DNA of 64,000 nucleotides from Betaproteobacteria bacterium (lineage in GTDB: Bacteria > Pseudomonadota > Gammaproteobacteria > Burkholderiales > CAIKXV01): positions 62,001-126,000 of the forward strand of contig CANGYF010000006.1 of NCBI GenBank assembly GCA_947458265.1, read 5' to 3'. Numbering within the stretch: position 1 is the stretch's first letter; every line of letters starts with the position of its first letter. The notes under the pieces are model-generated. The model was given only the letters and a program-made list of their open reading frames with translations, had not been told where the DNA came from and did no database searches. This document shows, in pieces, positions 26,070 to 34,648 of the stretch. The translations under genes and the position numbers were made by a program.

Positions 26070-27221
26070 TTACGGCCCCTCGTCCGACACCTGCGGCAGC
26101 TTGCGCATCTTGTAGACCTGCGCCGGGATCTCCTGCAGCGCCTTCTCGTCCATCTCGATGCCCAGCCCCGGCTCGGTCGACAGTTCGATGTAGCCGTTCT
26201 TCGGCTGCGGCGGATTCAGGCAGATACGGTTGCCGAACTCGACGAAGGGCAGGAAGTACTCGGTGATGATGAAGTTGGGCATCGTCGCCGAGGCATGCAG
26301 CGTCGAGGCGGTGGCCACCGTGGTCGAGTTGTAGTTGTGCGGCGACATCGCGACCAGGAACGACTCGGCCATCGCAGCGATTTCCTTGAGTTCAAGGATG
26401 CCGCCGACGCAGGCTACGTCCGGGTTCAGGATGTCAGCTGCCCGCTTCTCGAGCAGCGGACGGAAGCCGGCCTTGGTGTAGGTGGCCTCGCCGATGCACA
26501 CCGGGATGCCGATGTTGCGGCGGATCTCGGCCAGTTCGTCCGGGTACTCGGCCTGGCAGGACTCTTCCATCCAGTACATGTTGTACTCGGCCAGCCGCTT
26601 GTCGAGGCGGATCGCATGCATCGGCGCAAGGCGCCGGTGCTGGTCGATCAGCAGGTCGACGTCCGGCCCTACCGCGTCGCGGATCGCCTTCGTCACCGCG
26701 ACCGCACGCTCTTCGTGCTCACGCGGAATCCAGTTGCGCCAGGGCTTGGGCAGCGGATCGAACTTGAGCGCCGTCCAGCCGGCGGCGACGATCTTCTCGG
26801 CTGCACGCGCATAGTCGGCCGGCTGGTCCATGCCGTAGCTCCAGCCGTTGGCGTACACCCGGATCTTCTCGCGCACCCGGCCGCCGAGCAGGTTGTACAC
26901 CGGCTGCTTGCAGGCCTTGCCGACGATGTCCCACAGCGCCTGCTCGATGCCGCTGATCGCACAGAACACCTCGACCGAGCCGCGGCGCGCCGCGTAGTCG
27001 TCGAACGCGAACTTCGTGAAGTGCTTGATGTCGAACGGGTTGCGCCCGATCAGGTAGGGCGACAGCGAATCGAGCTGCGCGCACACTGCCTTGTCGCGGT
27101 CGTACTGGGAGTAAGCCTCGCCCCAGCCGTGGATGCCCTCGTCGGTCTCGACCTTGACGAAGATGAGGTTCTTGCGCCAGCCCGGATGGACCGCGTAGTG
27201 CTTGATGCTGGTGATCTTCAT
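26070..27221 (-). CDS. Mandelate racemase/enolase-superfamily dehydratase (galactonate-dehydratase-like)
   Basis: The 383-residue product shows the capping domain and TIM barrel of the enolase superfamily. Likely metal ligands are Asp193 (LLIDQHRR), Glu219 (WMEES) and Glu245 (CIGEA), and likely acid/base residues are His195 and His295 (AMSPHNYNS). This D-x-H plus C-terminal His pattern is that of D-galactonate dehydratase-type acid-sugar dehydratases. The start ATG 27221 is the first methionine of the conserved N-terminus; a much longer in-phase frame upstream is antisense to other genes. It heads a four-gene operon. Confidence 0.9.
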   Translation of the reverse strand: MKITSIKHYAVHPGWRKNLIFVKVETDEGIHGWGEAYSQYDRDKAVCAQLDSLSPYLIGRNPFDIKHFTKFAFDDYAARRGSVEVFCAISGIEQALWDIVGKACKQPVYNLLGGRVREKIRVYANGWSYGMDQPADYARAAEKIVAAGWTALKFDPLPKPWRNWIPREHEERAVAVTKAIRDAVGPDVDLLIDQHRRLAPMHAIRLDKRLAEYNMYWMEESCQAEYPDELAEIRRNIGIPVCIGEATYTKAGFRPLLEKRAADILNPDVACVGGILELKEIAAMAESFLVAMSPHNYNSTTVATASTLHASATMPNFIITEYFLPFVEFGNRICLNPPQPKNGYIELSTEPGLGIEMDEKALQEIPAQVYKMRKLPQVSDEGP

Positions 27222-27401
27222 AGCCTGTCCTTGCCAGTGGTGCGCCTCTGCGTGCCGCTGCGCGGCCGGCGGGCGACTGCAGCCCGGCGCCGTCGTGGCG
27301 CGGGACGACAGCGATAGTGCCAGACCAACGCCGAGGTTGCCGCAGCCGGTACATAATCGGCGTGCGCCATCCATGCAGGCGCCTGGACAGGGGACAGAAA
27401 G

Positions 27402-28397
27402 ATGGACTTCACCGGCATCGCATCGATCACCTACACGGCCGCCGACATGGCCGAGGCGAAACGCCTGTTCACCGACTGGGGCCTGACGAAGGTGTCGGCG
27501 ACCCGTACCCGGCTCGTGTTCGAGACCGCCACCGGCAACCGCATCGAGGTGCGCCCGGACGACACGCCCGGCCTGCCGGCACGGCTGGAGGGCGGCTCGT
27601 CGTTCCGCGAGGTGGTGTTCGGCGTGGCGACCGCCGCCCGGCGCGATGCGATTGCCGCCGACCTGGCCCGCGACCGGGAGGTGACCCGCGATGCCGACGG
27701 CACCGTCCACTCCGTCGACGAGCTGGGCATCCACATCGGCATCCGGGTCTGGAAGCCGCGCAAGCCGGCGACCCGGCCGGCCACGGTCTGGAACCGCCCG
27801 GAGGGCCGCGCGCGGGTGGACCGCGAGGCCACCGCCTGTCGCGACGGCGCGCGTCCTTCGAAGGTCGGCCACATCGTGTTCGCGGTCACCGACGTCAAGC
27901 GCGCCGAAGCGTTCTACCGGGATCGGCTCGGCTTCTGGCTGTCCGACCGCTATGTCGGTGGCGCCGGCGTGTTCCTGCGCTGGGCGAAACGCAGCGAGCA
28001 CCACAACCTGTTCTTCATGAAGAGCCGTACCGGGAAGACCGACCTGCACCATGTCGCCTTCGAGGTCGGCGACGTGCATGAAGTGTTCGGCGGCGGCATG
28101 GCGTTCGCGCGCCAGGGGTGGAGCACCGAGATCGGGCCGGGCCGGCATCCGATCTCGTCGGCCTACTTCTGGTACTTCCGCAACCCGCTGGGCGGCGCGA
28201 TCGAGTACTTCTGCGACCCGGACTACGTGACCGAGCGCTGGAAGCCGCGCAACTTCCGGGTCAATCGCTTCAGCGAATGGCACCTGCCGGCGGGTATCCC
28301 GCTCAAGGCCGATGGCCATGTCCGGCCATCGCTCGCGGCGGTGAAGGCGATCGAAGCCGGCGCCGCCGCCCCCGCCAAGCCCGCAGTCCCGGCCTGA
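27402..28397 (+). CDS. VOC-superfamily (glyoxalase/extradiol dioxygenase fold) protein, two domains
   Basis: The 331-residue protein has two vicinal-oxygen-chelate modules: a poorly conserved N-terminal one (residues 1-120) and a C-terminal one (about 150-290) with KVGHIVFAVTDVKRAEAFYRDRLGFWLSDR, HHNLFFMKS, DLHHVAFEVGD and GGAIEYFCDPDYV, which supplies the His and Glu metal ligands. This resembles type I extradiol ring-cleavage dioxygenases, but a lyase or isomerase role is also possible. It starts a plus-strand operon with a hydrolase eight bases on and a Bug gene beyond, divergent from the dehydratase operon. Confidence 0.87.
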   Translation: MDFTGIASITYTAADMAEAKRLFTDWGLTKVSATRTRLVFETATGNRIEVRPDDTPGLPARLEGGSSFREVVFGVATAARRDAIAADLARDREVTRDADGTVHSVDELGIHIGIRVWKPRKPATRPATVWNRPEGRARVDREATACRDGARPSKVGHIVFAVTDVKRAEAFYRDRLGFWLSDRYVGGAGVFLRWAKRSEHHNLFFMKSRTGKTDLHHVAFEVGDVHEVFGGGMAFARQGWSTEIGPGRHPISSAYFWYFRNPLGGAIEYFCDPDYVTERWKPRNFRVNRFSEWHLPAGIPLKADGHVRPSLAAVKAIEAGAAAPAKPAVPA

Positions 28398-28405
28398 GGT
28401 CGCAG

Positions 28406-29281
28406 ATGCCTGAACAATCCATACACTTCGATTCCGGCGGCCTGCGCCTGGCCGGCGTCGTGCGCACACCCGCCGCGCCCGCCCCCGGCGAGCGGCGTCC
28501 CGCCTTCCTGGTGCTGCACGGCTTCGGCAGCCACAAGGGTGCCGGCAACGTGCTCGGCCCCTGCGCGGTGCTCGAATCGCTCGGCTACGTGACACTGCGC
28601 TTCGACATGCGCGGCTGCGGCGAGAGCGAAGGCGTGCGCGGCAACCTGATCTGCCTCGAGCAGGTCGAGGACACGCGCGCCGCGCTGACCTTCCTCGCAG
28701 GACATCCAGAAGTGGACCCGGCACGCATCGCGGTGGTCGGCTCCAGCTTCGGGGCGGCGGTCGCGGTCTACACCGCCGGCGTCGACGAACGGGTCGCTGC
28801 GGTGATCTCCTCCGGCGGCTGGGGCCATGGCGAGATCAAGTTCCGCGGCCAGCATCCGGGCGAGGAAGCCTGGGCGCGCTTCACCGCGATGCTGGCAGAA
28901 GGCCGTCTCCATCGCGAACGGACCGGTGAATCGATGATGGTGCCGCGGATGGACATCGTCCCCGTGCGCCACGGCCTCACCCGCGAGATCCTGCCCGGCT
29001 CGCTGCAGTCGTTCACCGCCGAGACCGCGCAGAGCATGTTCGACTTCCGCGCAGAAGACGTGGTGGGGCAGATCGCGCCGCGTCCGCTGCTGCTGCTGCA
29101 CAGTTCGTTCGACACGGTGACGCCGACCGAGCAGTCGCTGCGCATGTTCGCGCGCGCGAAGTCCCCGGTTGACCTGCACCTGTTCGGAGACACCGACCAC
29201 TTCATGCTTGCCGAGGGCAACCAGCGCGTATGGAATGTCGTGCGCGACTGGCTCGCCCGCTACTTCCCGATGGTGCCATGA
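28406..29281 (+). CDS. Alpha/beta hydrolase
   Basis: The 291-residue product is an alpha/beta hydrolase with the LVLHGFGSHKG oxyanion-hole region, the RFDMRGCGES segment, the nucleophile elbow VGSSFGAA, the acid in HSSFDTVTP and the base His in GDTDHFM. It should cleave an ester, thioester or C-C bond, for example a ring-cleavage product of the neighbouring VOC enzyme, which is inference. Its stop overlaps the start of the Bug gene (ATGATGA). Confidence 0.9.
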   Translation: MPEQSIHFDSGGLRLAGVVRTPAAPAPGERRPAFLVLHGFGSHKGAGNVLGPCAVLESLGYVTLRFDMRGCGESEGVRGNLICLEQVEDTRAALTFLAGHPEVDPARIAVVGSSFGAAVAVYTAGVDERVAAVISSGGWGHGEIKFRGQHPGEEAWARFTAMLAEGRLHRERTGESMMVPRMDIVPVRHGLTREILPGSLQSFTAETAQSMFDFRAEDVVGQIAPRPLLLLHSSFDTVTPTEQSLRMFARAKSPVDLHLFGDTDHFMLAEGNQRVWNVVRDWLARYFPMVP

Positions 29282-30291
29282 TGAACGCCCGCATTCGCAC
29301 GATTGCAGTCCTCGGTCATGATCGATCGCGTCTGGCAGGGATGCTGGCCGCAGCGCTGGCTGCGGCAGCCGCGCCCGCCACCGTCGCGGCACAGGCACAG
29401 GACTACCCGGTGCGCCCGATCCGGATGCTGGTGCCCAACCCGCCCGGCGGCGTCACCGACGTGCTGGTGCGGCTGGTCGCGCCGAAGATGACCGAGGCGC
29501 TCGGCCAGCCGATCGTCATCGAGAACCTGCCCGGCGCCGGCGGCGTGCCTGGGACCAACCTGGCCGCGAAGGCGACCCCGGATGGTCATACGCTGGTCGC
29601 GGTGTTCGACAGCTTCGCCACCAACCCGTTCCTCTACAACAACGTCCAGTACGATCCGCTGAAGGATTTCGTGCCGATCTCGCTGATGGCGCGCCAGCCA
29701 CAGGTGCTGGTGGTGAGCTCGAAGGTGCCGGTGAAGAACGTCGCCGAGCTGGTGCGTTTCGCGAAGGGTTCGGGCGGCATGACCTTCGCCGTGCCCGGCC
29801 TCGCCACCTCCAGCCGCTTCTCCGCCGAACTGCTGAAGACCACCTTCGGCATCGACATCACGATCGTGCCCTACAAGGGCGGCGCCGCGGCGATCACCGA
29901 CGTAATGGGCGGACAGGTGCAGGCCATGATCGCGTCCATCGGGCTGGTGCTGCCCCAGTTGCAGGGCGGCCGGCTGACCGCCCTCGCGGTGTCGTCGACG
30001 AAGCGCACGCCGCAGTTGCCCAACGTCCCGACCATCGCCGAGACCCATCCCGGCTTCGAGGCTCAGTCCTGGAGCGGCATGGTGGCGCCGGCGCGCACGC
30101 CCCGCCCGATCGTCGAGCGCCTGAACAGCGTGCTGGTGAAGGCACTGGCCGCACCCGACGTGCGCGAGAAGATGGAGGCGCTGGGCACCGAGCTGGTGGG
30201 CAGCACGCCGGCCCAGTTCGGCGACTGGCTGAAGGTCGAGAGCGGGCGCTGGGGCCGCATCATCCGCGAGCAGAAGATCGTGCTCGAATAG
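29278..30291 (+). CDS. Bug/TctC-family substrate-binding protein
   Basis: The 337-residue product has a signal peptide (hydrophobic LAGMLAAALAAAAAPATVAAQAQ) and the Bug core YPVRPIRMLVPNPPGGVTDV, IVIENLPGAGGVPGTN, ATPDGHTLVAVF, VPYKGGAAAITDV and a C-terminal GSTPAQFGDWLKVESGRWGRII. Two adjacent ATG codons (29278 and 29281) could start it; the first overlaps the hydrolase stop. It is the third gene of the VOC-hydrolase-Bug operon and likely imports that pathway's substrate. Confidence 0.94.
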   Translation: MMNARIRTIAVLGHDRSRLAGMLAAALAAAAAPATVAAQAQDYPVRPIRMLVPNPPGGVTDVLVRLVAPKMTEALGQPIVIENLPGAGGVPGTNLAAKATPDGHTLVAVFDSFATNPFLYNNVQYDPLKDFVPISLMARQPQVLVVSSKVPVKNVAELVRFAKGSGGMTFAVPGLATSSRFSAELLKTTFGIDITIVPYKGGAAAITDVMGGQVQAMIASIGLVLPQLQGGRLTALAVSSTKRTPQLPNVPTIAETHPGFEAQSWSGMVAPARTPRPIVERLNSVLVKALAAPDVREKMEALGTELVGSTPAQFGDWLKVESGRWGRIIREQKIVLE

Positions 30292-30303
30292 CCGGCAGGG
30301 GAC

Positions 30304-30379
30304 GCGGCTTCGCCGCGGCGGGCGATAATCGGCGCCCGAGAGCGTCCTCGGGCGCAGCAACCTGAGCAGCAACCTGAGC
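30304..30379 (+). promoter_or_regulatory. Leader with two hairpins and a 12-bp direct repeat before the LeuC-like gene
   Basis: GCGGCTTCGCCGC (30304-30316) is a UUCG-type hairpin, and GCGCCCGAG (30332-30340) pairs with CTCGGGCGC (30347-30355). A GATAAT (30324-30329) between them could be a -10 box, though no good -35 is seen. AGCAACCTGAGC then occurs twice (30356-30367, 30368-30379) just before the ribosome-binding site. The first hairpins may end the Bug transcript. Confidence 0.4.
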
Positions 30380-30390
30380 AGGAACCCAGC

Positions 30391-31674
30391 ATGCCGATGA
30401 CAGCGGTAGAAAAAATCCTCGCTGCGCGCAGCGGCCGAAGCGAACTGCGCGCCGGTGAAGTGGTCGAACCGCAGCCCGACTTCATCATGGTCCACGACGG
30501 CGTGGTGCTGTCGGCAAAACGCGAACTCGACCAGCTCGGCATCGACCGGCTGGCCCATCCCGAGTGGGTGATGATCGTCACCGACCATGAGGTGATCTAT
30601 CCGAACGCGCGCTCGGCCGAGCGCGGCGCGGCCAACCGCCGCGCGGCGAAGCAATGGGGCGTCGGGCGCTTCTATGACGTCGGGCAGGGCGGCCACGGAC
30701 ACATCTTCCCGATGGAATCCGGGCTGCTGCTGCCGGGCATGTTCTATTTCGACAACGATCGACACTCGACCAATGCCGGTGCGATCGGTGCGCTCGGCTT
30801 CCGCATGGGCTCCGAGATCAGCCGCGTGCTGGCCACCGGCACCAACTGGGTGATGGTGCCGAAGACCATCCGCCTGACGATCACCGGACGCGCGCGGCCC
30901 GGCGTGTTCGGCCGCGACATCGGCTTCGTGATCGCGAAGCACTTCCGCGAGGGTGGCAGCTGGGGCGTGAACCCGGACTACCGGGTACTCGAGTTCGCCG
31001 GCGACATCGACCAGTTCGACCTCGCCCAGCGTACCGCGCTCTGCAGCTCGCCGACCGAGGTACGTGCCTACGGCACCTTCTTCCCGCCGTCGTCGGCGAT
31101 ACTGGCGCATTCGACGGCGGTCGCGCAGCGTCCGTTCACGCCGGTGTATCCCGACGAGAACGCCAACTACGAAGCGAAGATCTCGCTCGACATCTCGACG
31201 ATCGAGCCGCAGGTGGCGCTGCCCGGTGGCGTGCACCGCGCGGTGGATGTATCGGAAGTCGCCGGCACCGCGGTCGACCATGCATTCATCGGTTCCTGCG
31301 GCTCCGGCCACTACGAAGACCTGCAGCTCGCCGCGCGGGCACTGGCCGGCAAGCGCATCGCACCGGGCGTGCGCCTGATGATCGCCCCGGGCAGCGAAGC
31401 GTCCACGCGGCGGATGCTCGACGACGGACTGATGAAGATCTTCCTAGAGGCGGGCGCAGTGATGCTGCCGGCAGGCTGCGGCTCGTGCAACGACGGCGTG
31501 ATCGGTCCGGTGGATGGCGGCGAAGTGTCGATCTCGACCTTCGCCGGCAACAACAACGGGCGCATGGGTCCGAAGGATGCACAGCTGTTCCTCGGCAATC
31601 CGGCGACCGTCGCGGCCTCGGCGGTCGCCGGCAAGATCGTGGATGCCCGCACGGTGATGGATTTCGTCCAGTGA
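30391..31674 (+). CDS. Aconitase/3-isopropylmalate dehydratase large-subunit-like protein
   Basis: The 427-residue protein belongs to the LeuC/aconitase superfamily and should (de)hydrate a hydroxy di- or tricarboxylate. The three 4Fe-4S ligands are visible as Cys303 in FIGSCGSGHYED and Cys363/Cys366 in PAGCGSCNDGVIG, and VTDHEVIYP and GQGGHGHIFPMESG mark the active site. It departs from LeuC at the substrate-contact loops, as do homoaconitase and dimethylmaleate hydratase large subunits. A LeuD-like small subunit follows 32 bases later. Confidence 0.9.
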   Translation: MPMTAVEKILAARSGRSELRAGEVVEPQPDFIMVHDGVVLSAKRELDQLGIDRLAHPEWVMIVTDHEVIYPNARSAERGAANRRAAKQWGVGRFYDVGQGGHGHIFPMESGLLLPGMFYFDNDRHSTNAGAIGALGFRMGSEISRVLATGTNWVMVPKTIRLTITGRARPGVFGRDIGFVIAKHFREGGSWGVNPDYRVLEFAGDIDQFDLAQRTALCSSPTEVRAYGTFFPPSSAILAHSTAVAQRPFTPVYPDENANYEAKISLDISTIEPQVALPGGVHRAVDVSEVAGTAVDHAFIGSCGSGHYEDLQLAARALAGKRIAPGVRLMIAPGSEASTRRMLDDGLMKIFLEAGAVMLPAGCGSCNDGVIGPVDGGEVSISTFAGNNNGRMGPKDAQLFLGNPATVAASAVAGKIVDARTVMDFVQ

Positions 31675-31706
31675 GCGAGCGAACGAACGAACGGAGCGAC
31701 ACCCCG

Positions 31707-32279
31707 ATGAATGCTTCCACCAAGCCGGATCCGGTGAAGGGCTACGACTGGCGACTGCGCGGGCGCGCCTGGGTGCTCGGCCACGACATCCCGCACCAGG
31801 GGGGCGTGGTGCCGGGCTGGATCGTCACCGGCCGGCATATGGCCGCAGCCGAGATCGTCCCGCACCTGTTCGAAGAGACCGATCCCGGCTTCCACACGCG
31901 CTGCCGACCCGGAGACATCATCGTCGCCGGGCGCAGCTTCGGCATGGGCCCGAAGATGAACGGCTACATCGCGATGCAGGCGCTGGGGCTCGGTCTGGTG
32001 TGCGAGTCGATGCCCTTCCTCGGCTATCGCGGCGCGATCGGCGCCGGGCTGCGCGTGCTCACCGACTGCCAGGGCGCGACCGAGGAATGCGAGACCGGTG
32101 ATGAACTCGAGGTGGACTTCGACAGCGGCATGTTCATCAACCACACGCGCGGTACGCGGCGCGAATACCCACCGCTGGCCGACAGCCTGAAAGAGATCGT
32201 GGCGCTGGGCGGCAACACCGGCTGGCTGCAGCAATGGTGGGCCGGCCAGCAGGGCGACGGCGACCGCAGGGACGACTGA
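31707..32279 (+). CDS. 3-isopropylmalate dehydratase small-subunit-like protein
   Basis: The 190-residue protein is the swivelling small subunit partner of the preceding LeuC-like protein. It has the RPGDIIVAGRSFGMGPKMNGYIAMQALGLG segment, which corresponds to the GRNFGCGSSREHA loop of LeuD but with different residues, pointing to a substrate other than isopropylmalate. GGAG lies ten bases upstream of ATG 31707. The 32-base gap to the large subunit contains a short GAAC tandem repeat. Confidence 0.87.
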   Translation: MNASTKPDPVKGYDWRLRGRAWVLGHDIPHQGGVVPGWIVTGRHMAAAEIVPHLFEETDPGFHTRCRPGDIIVAGRSFGMGPKMNGYIAMQALGLGLVCESMPFLGYRGAIGAGLRVLTDCQGATEECETGDELEVDFDSGMFINHTRGTRREYPPLADSLKEIVALGGNTGWLQQWWAGQQGDGDRRDD

Positions 32280-32306
32280 ACCGCGCAGCCTGCGGACCGG
32301 TACACG

Positions 32307-32690
32307 ATGTTCCTGCTGTTCTTCTTGATGGTGGCCGCCGGCATGCTGAGCCTGCTGTGGCTCTACTTTCCGTTGCAGGGCAGTCCGCCGCCGGAGACGA
32401 CTCCGTTCCAGGCGCCGGCCACCGTACCGGCGGCCACACCCTCCGGCGCATTGCCGCAGCCCCCGGAGGCGCCGTTCGCGGTCGGTGCAGCGGATCCGGG
32501 CGCTGCGATGCCTGCGGGCTCCACGCCTTCGGCCGTCACGGACGCGAGCGCGGGCTCGACCGTCCCGGTACCCGGGTCGATGAATGCAGCACCCGGGCTG
32601 CCGCCGGGCACCACCAGCGTCGAGGAACTCGATCGCCTGCTGGAGAAGCTGCTTGGCAACGCCCCGCCGGTGCCGCCTACTCGGCCTTGA
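32307..32690 (+). CDS. Small single-pass membrane protein, Pro/Ala-rich (hypothetical)
   Basis: This 127-residue frame starts with a hydrophobic segment (FLLFFLMVAAGMLSLLWLYF) that would anchor it in the inner membrane, followed by a low-complexity region rich in Pro, Ala, Gly, Ser and Thr and a short amphipathic end (SVEELDRLLEKLLG). I do not recognise it. It has no clear Shine-Dalgarno and overlaps the 3' end of the convergent Bug gene by 14 bases, so it could be spurious, but the tidy membrane-anchor-plus-linker layout argues for a real gene. Confidence 0.5.
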   Translation: MFLLFFLMVAAGMLSLLWLYFPLQGSPPPETTPFQAPATVPAATPSGALPQPPEAPFAVGAADPGAAMPAGSTPSAVTDASAGSTVPVPGSMNAAPGLPPGTTSVEELDRLLEKLLGNAPPVPPTRP

Positions 32691-33696
32691 TACCCCGCGA
32701 CCGGATCAGCGTCGCCCAGCGCTGGAATTCGGTCTTCAGGTAGGCGGAGAACTGCGCCGGCGTGTCGCCGATCGGATCGAAGCCGCTTGCGGACAGGCGG
32801 TCGCGGATGGCCGGTTCGGTGACCACGCGCACGACGTCGGCGTTGTAGCGCATCACCAGGTCCTGCGGCACGCCTGCGGGCGCCACCAGTCCGTTCCAGT
32901 TCGCCGCCTCGTAGCCGGGCAGCACCGACTCGGCCACTGTCGGCACCTCGGGCAACAGCGGCGAGCGCCTGCTGCTGGCGATCGCCAGCGCACGCATCCG
33001 TCCGGACCGCACGTGCTGCAGTACCGAGGGCATGTTGCCCATCAGCAGGGAGATCTGCCCGGCCAGCACGTCCTGTACCGCGAGCGCTCCGCCCTTGTAG
33101 GGCACGTGCACGAGGTCGAGCTTCGCCATCGAATTGAACAGCTCGAACGCGAGGTGCGAGGCGCCACCGACGCCGCTGGAACCGTAGTGCATCTGGCCCG
33201 GCCGGCTGCGCACCAGCGCGATCAGTTCCTTCGGGGTCTTCACCGGCAGCGATGGATGCACGACCAGCACGTTCGCGGTGGCGGCCATGTTCACGATCGG
33301 CACGAAGTCGCGGTCCCAGCGGTAGCCGAGTTTCTCGTGCAGCGTCGCATTGATCACGTGCGCCGGCGTGACGGCAAGCAGGGTCGCACCGTCGGCCGGT
33401 GCGCGCGCGACGGATTCGGTGCCGATGATCTGGCCGCCGCCGGGGCGGTTCTCGACGAGTACCGGCGTGCCCCAGATGTCGGTCAGGCGCGAGGCGACGA
33501 TGCGGGTCACGACATCGGTGCCGCCGCCGGGGGCGAGCGCCACGACCACCCGGATCTGCCTGGCGGGCAGCGACGGTACGCCCTGCGCGGCCGACAGCGC
33601 GGGCAGCAGGGTGCCAGCTGCGAGGGCTGCCGCGGCTGCGGCCGCCCGCCAGCAGGACGGATTGCGCGGAAACATCGGACTTGAACGGCTGGGCAT
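32677..33696 (-). CDS. Bug/TctC-family substrate-binding protein
   Basis: The 339-residue product has a signal peptide (hydrophobic AAAAAAALAAGTLLPALSAAQG) and the Bug core LPARQIRVVVALAPGGGTDV, VLVENRPGGGQIIGTE, APADGATLLAVTPAHV, VHPSLPVKTPKEL and HVPYKGGALAVQDV. I chose ATG 33696 because a G-rich stretch lies before it; a second ATG at 33675 is possible. It is divergent from the GntR-regulated cluster and may supply its substrate. Confidence 0.93.
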   Translation of the reverse strand: MPSRSSPMFPRNPSCWRAAAAAAALAAGTLLPALSAAQGVPSLPARQIRVVVALAPGGGTDVVTRIVASRLTDIWGTPVLVENRPGGGQIIGTESVARAPADGATLLAVTPAHVINATLHEKLGYRWDRDFVPIVNMAATANVLVVHPSLPVKTPKELIALVRSRPGQMHYGSSGVGGASHLAFELFNSMAKLDLVHVPYKGGALAVQDVLAGQISLLMGNMPSVLQHVRSGRMRALAIASSRRSPLLPEVPTVAESVLPGYEAANWNGLVAPAGVPQDLVMRYNADVVRVVTEPAIRDRLSASGFDPIGDTPAQFSAYLKTEFQRWATLIRSRGIKAE

Positions 33697-33790
33697 TACC
33701 AGGCCCCCCCAGGGATGGAACGGTGCACTGCGTTGCGGATTATCGCCGCGCCACACGGCCGAAAGGCTCAGACATGCCAAAAGAAGTTGT

Positions 33791-33819
33791 TTGACATGTC
33801 AGTACGGGTTTCCTAGACT
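33791..33819 (+). promoter_or_regulatory. Sigma-70 promoter with overlapping palindromic operator, for the GntR gene cluster
   Basis: A perfect TTGACA (33791-33796) is followed after 17 bases by TAGACT (33814-33819), which matches four of six positions of the -10 consensus. The palindrome TGACATGTCA (33792-33801) covers the -35 box, and a half-like CAGACATG lies just upstream. GntR/FCD regulators commonly bind short palindromes in their own promoter, so this is the likely autoregulatory operator. It lies in the divergent gap between a Bug gene and the regulator. Confidence 0.65.
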
Positions 33820-33868
33820 CTTCGGATCGTGCACGCCTGATCGGCATGCCTCCTGCGCCAGAGCCCCG

Positions 33869-34648
33869 ATGACCGACCTGACCCTGCCTGATGGCGTTGC
33901 CGCTATCGCCTCCGCGCGTACGCAGAAGCTGCCGCAGCCGGTCGACCCGGCACGCGACGCCGGCACCGAACCGCTGTTGAACGACCTGGCCTACGACCGG
34001 ATCAAGCAGGACATCATTTCCTGCATCCTGCCGCCGGGATCCGGCATCTCCGAGTCGCAGCTCGGCGCCCAGTACGGCTTCGGCAAGGCTCCGATCCGGA
34101 TGGCGCTGCAGCGGCTCGCGCATGAAGGCCTCGTTCGCGCGATGCCTCGCCGCGGCTACGTGGTGTCGCCGGTGACGCTGCAGGACATCCAGGACATCTT
34201 CGAACTGCGCCTGATGCTCGAGCCGACCGCCGCCAGGCTGGCTGCGGGCAAGGTTGATGCAAGCAGGCTGAAGCTGCTCGACGACGTCTGCCGCGCCGGC
34301 TACCGGCCGGGCGATATCGCAAGCACCCATAGATTCCTGCAGGCGAACGCGAACTTCCACGTCACGATCGCCCAGGCGACGGGCAACCAGCGGCTGGCAC
34401 ACACGATCGAAGCACTGCTCGACGAGATGACCCGGCTGCTGCACATGGGCCTGACCTCGCGCGATCGCACCACCGAAATGCAGCATGAGCACGGCGCGCT
34501 GGTGAAGGCACTGCGGCGGGGCGACGGTGCCACCGCGGAACAGATCTGCCGAGAGCAGATCGAGGCCGCGCGCGAGATGGTGCTGACCGCCGCCCTCAAG
34601 AGCCGCGCCGTGATGACCATGGCAATCCCCACCGGAGACCTCGGATGA
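33869..34648 (+). CDS. GntR-family transcriptional regulator (FCD/FadR subfamily)
   Basis: The 259-residue protein has an N-terminal winged helix (about residues 39-99: LAYDRIKQDIISC, SESQLGAQYGFGKAPIRMALQRLAHEGLV, RRGYVVSP) and a helical FCD effector domain (about 107-250), whose RLMLEPTAARL and NANFHVTIAQATGN segments carry the usual metal/ligand histidine pattern. Such regulators are usually repressors released by a carboxylate effector. Its stop overlaps the start of the cupin gene (ATGA), so it is the first gene of the long catabolic cluster that it probably controls. Confidence 0.92.
   Translation: MTDLTLPDGVAAIASARTQKLPQPVDPARDAGTEPLLNDLAYDRIKQDIISCILPPGSGISESQLGAQYGFGKAPIRMALQRLAHEGLVRAMPRRGYVVSPVTLQDIQDIFELRLMLEPTAARLAAGKVDASRLKLLDDVCRAGYRPGDIASTHRFLQANANFHVTIAQATGNQRLAHTIEALLDEMTRLLHMGLTSRDRTTEMQHEHGALVKALRRGDGATAEQICREQIEAAREMVLTAALKSRAVMTMAIPTGDLG

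Noticed and set aside
26070-28724. Extension of the enolase-superfamily gene to an 884-codon frame
   Set aside because: The conserved N-terminus begins at ATG 27221. The upstream part is antisense to the VOC and hydrolase genes and has no matching motif.
31675-31700. GAGC/GAAC simple repeat between the LeuC-like and LeuD-like genes
   Set aside because: Only about six imperfect tetranucleotide units; too short to claim as a functional repeat.
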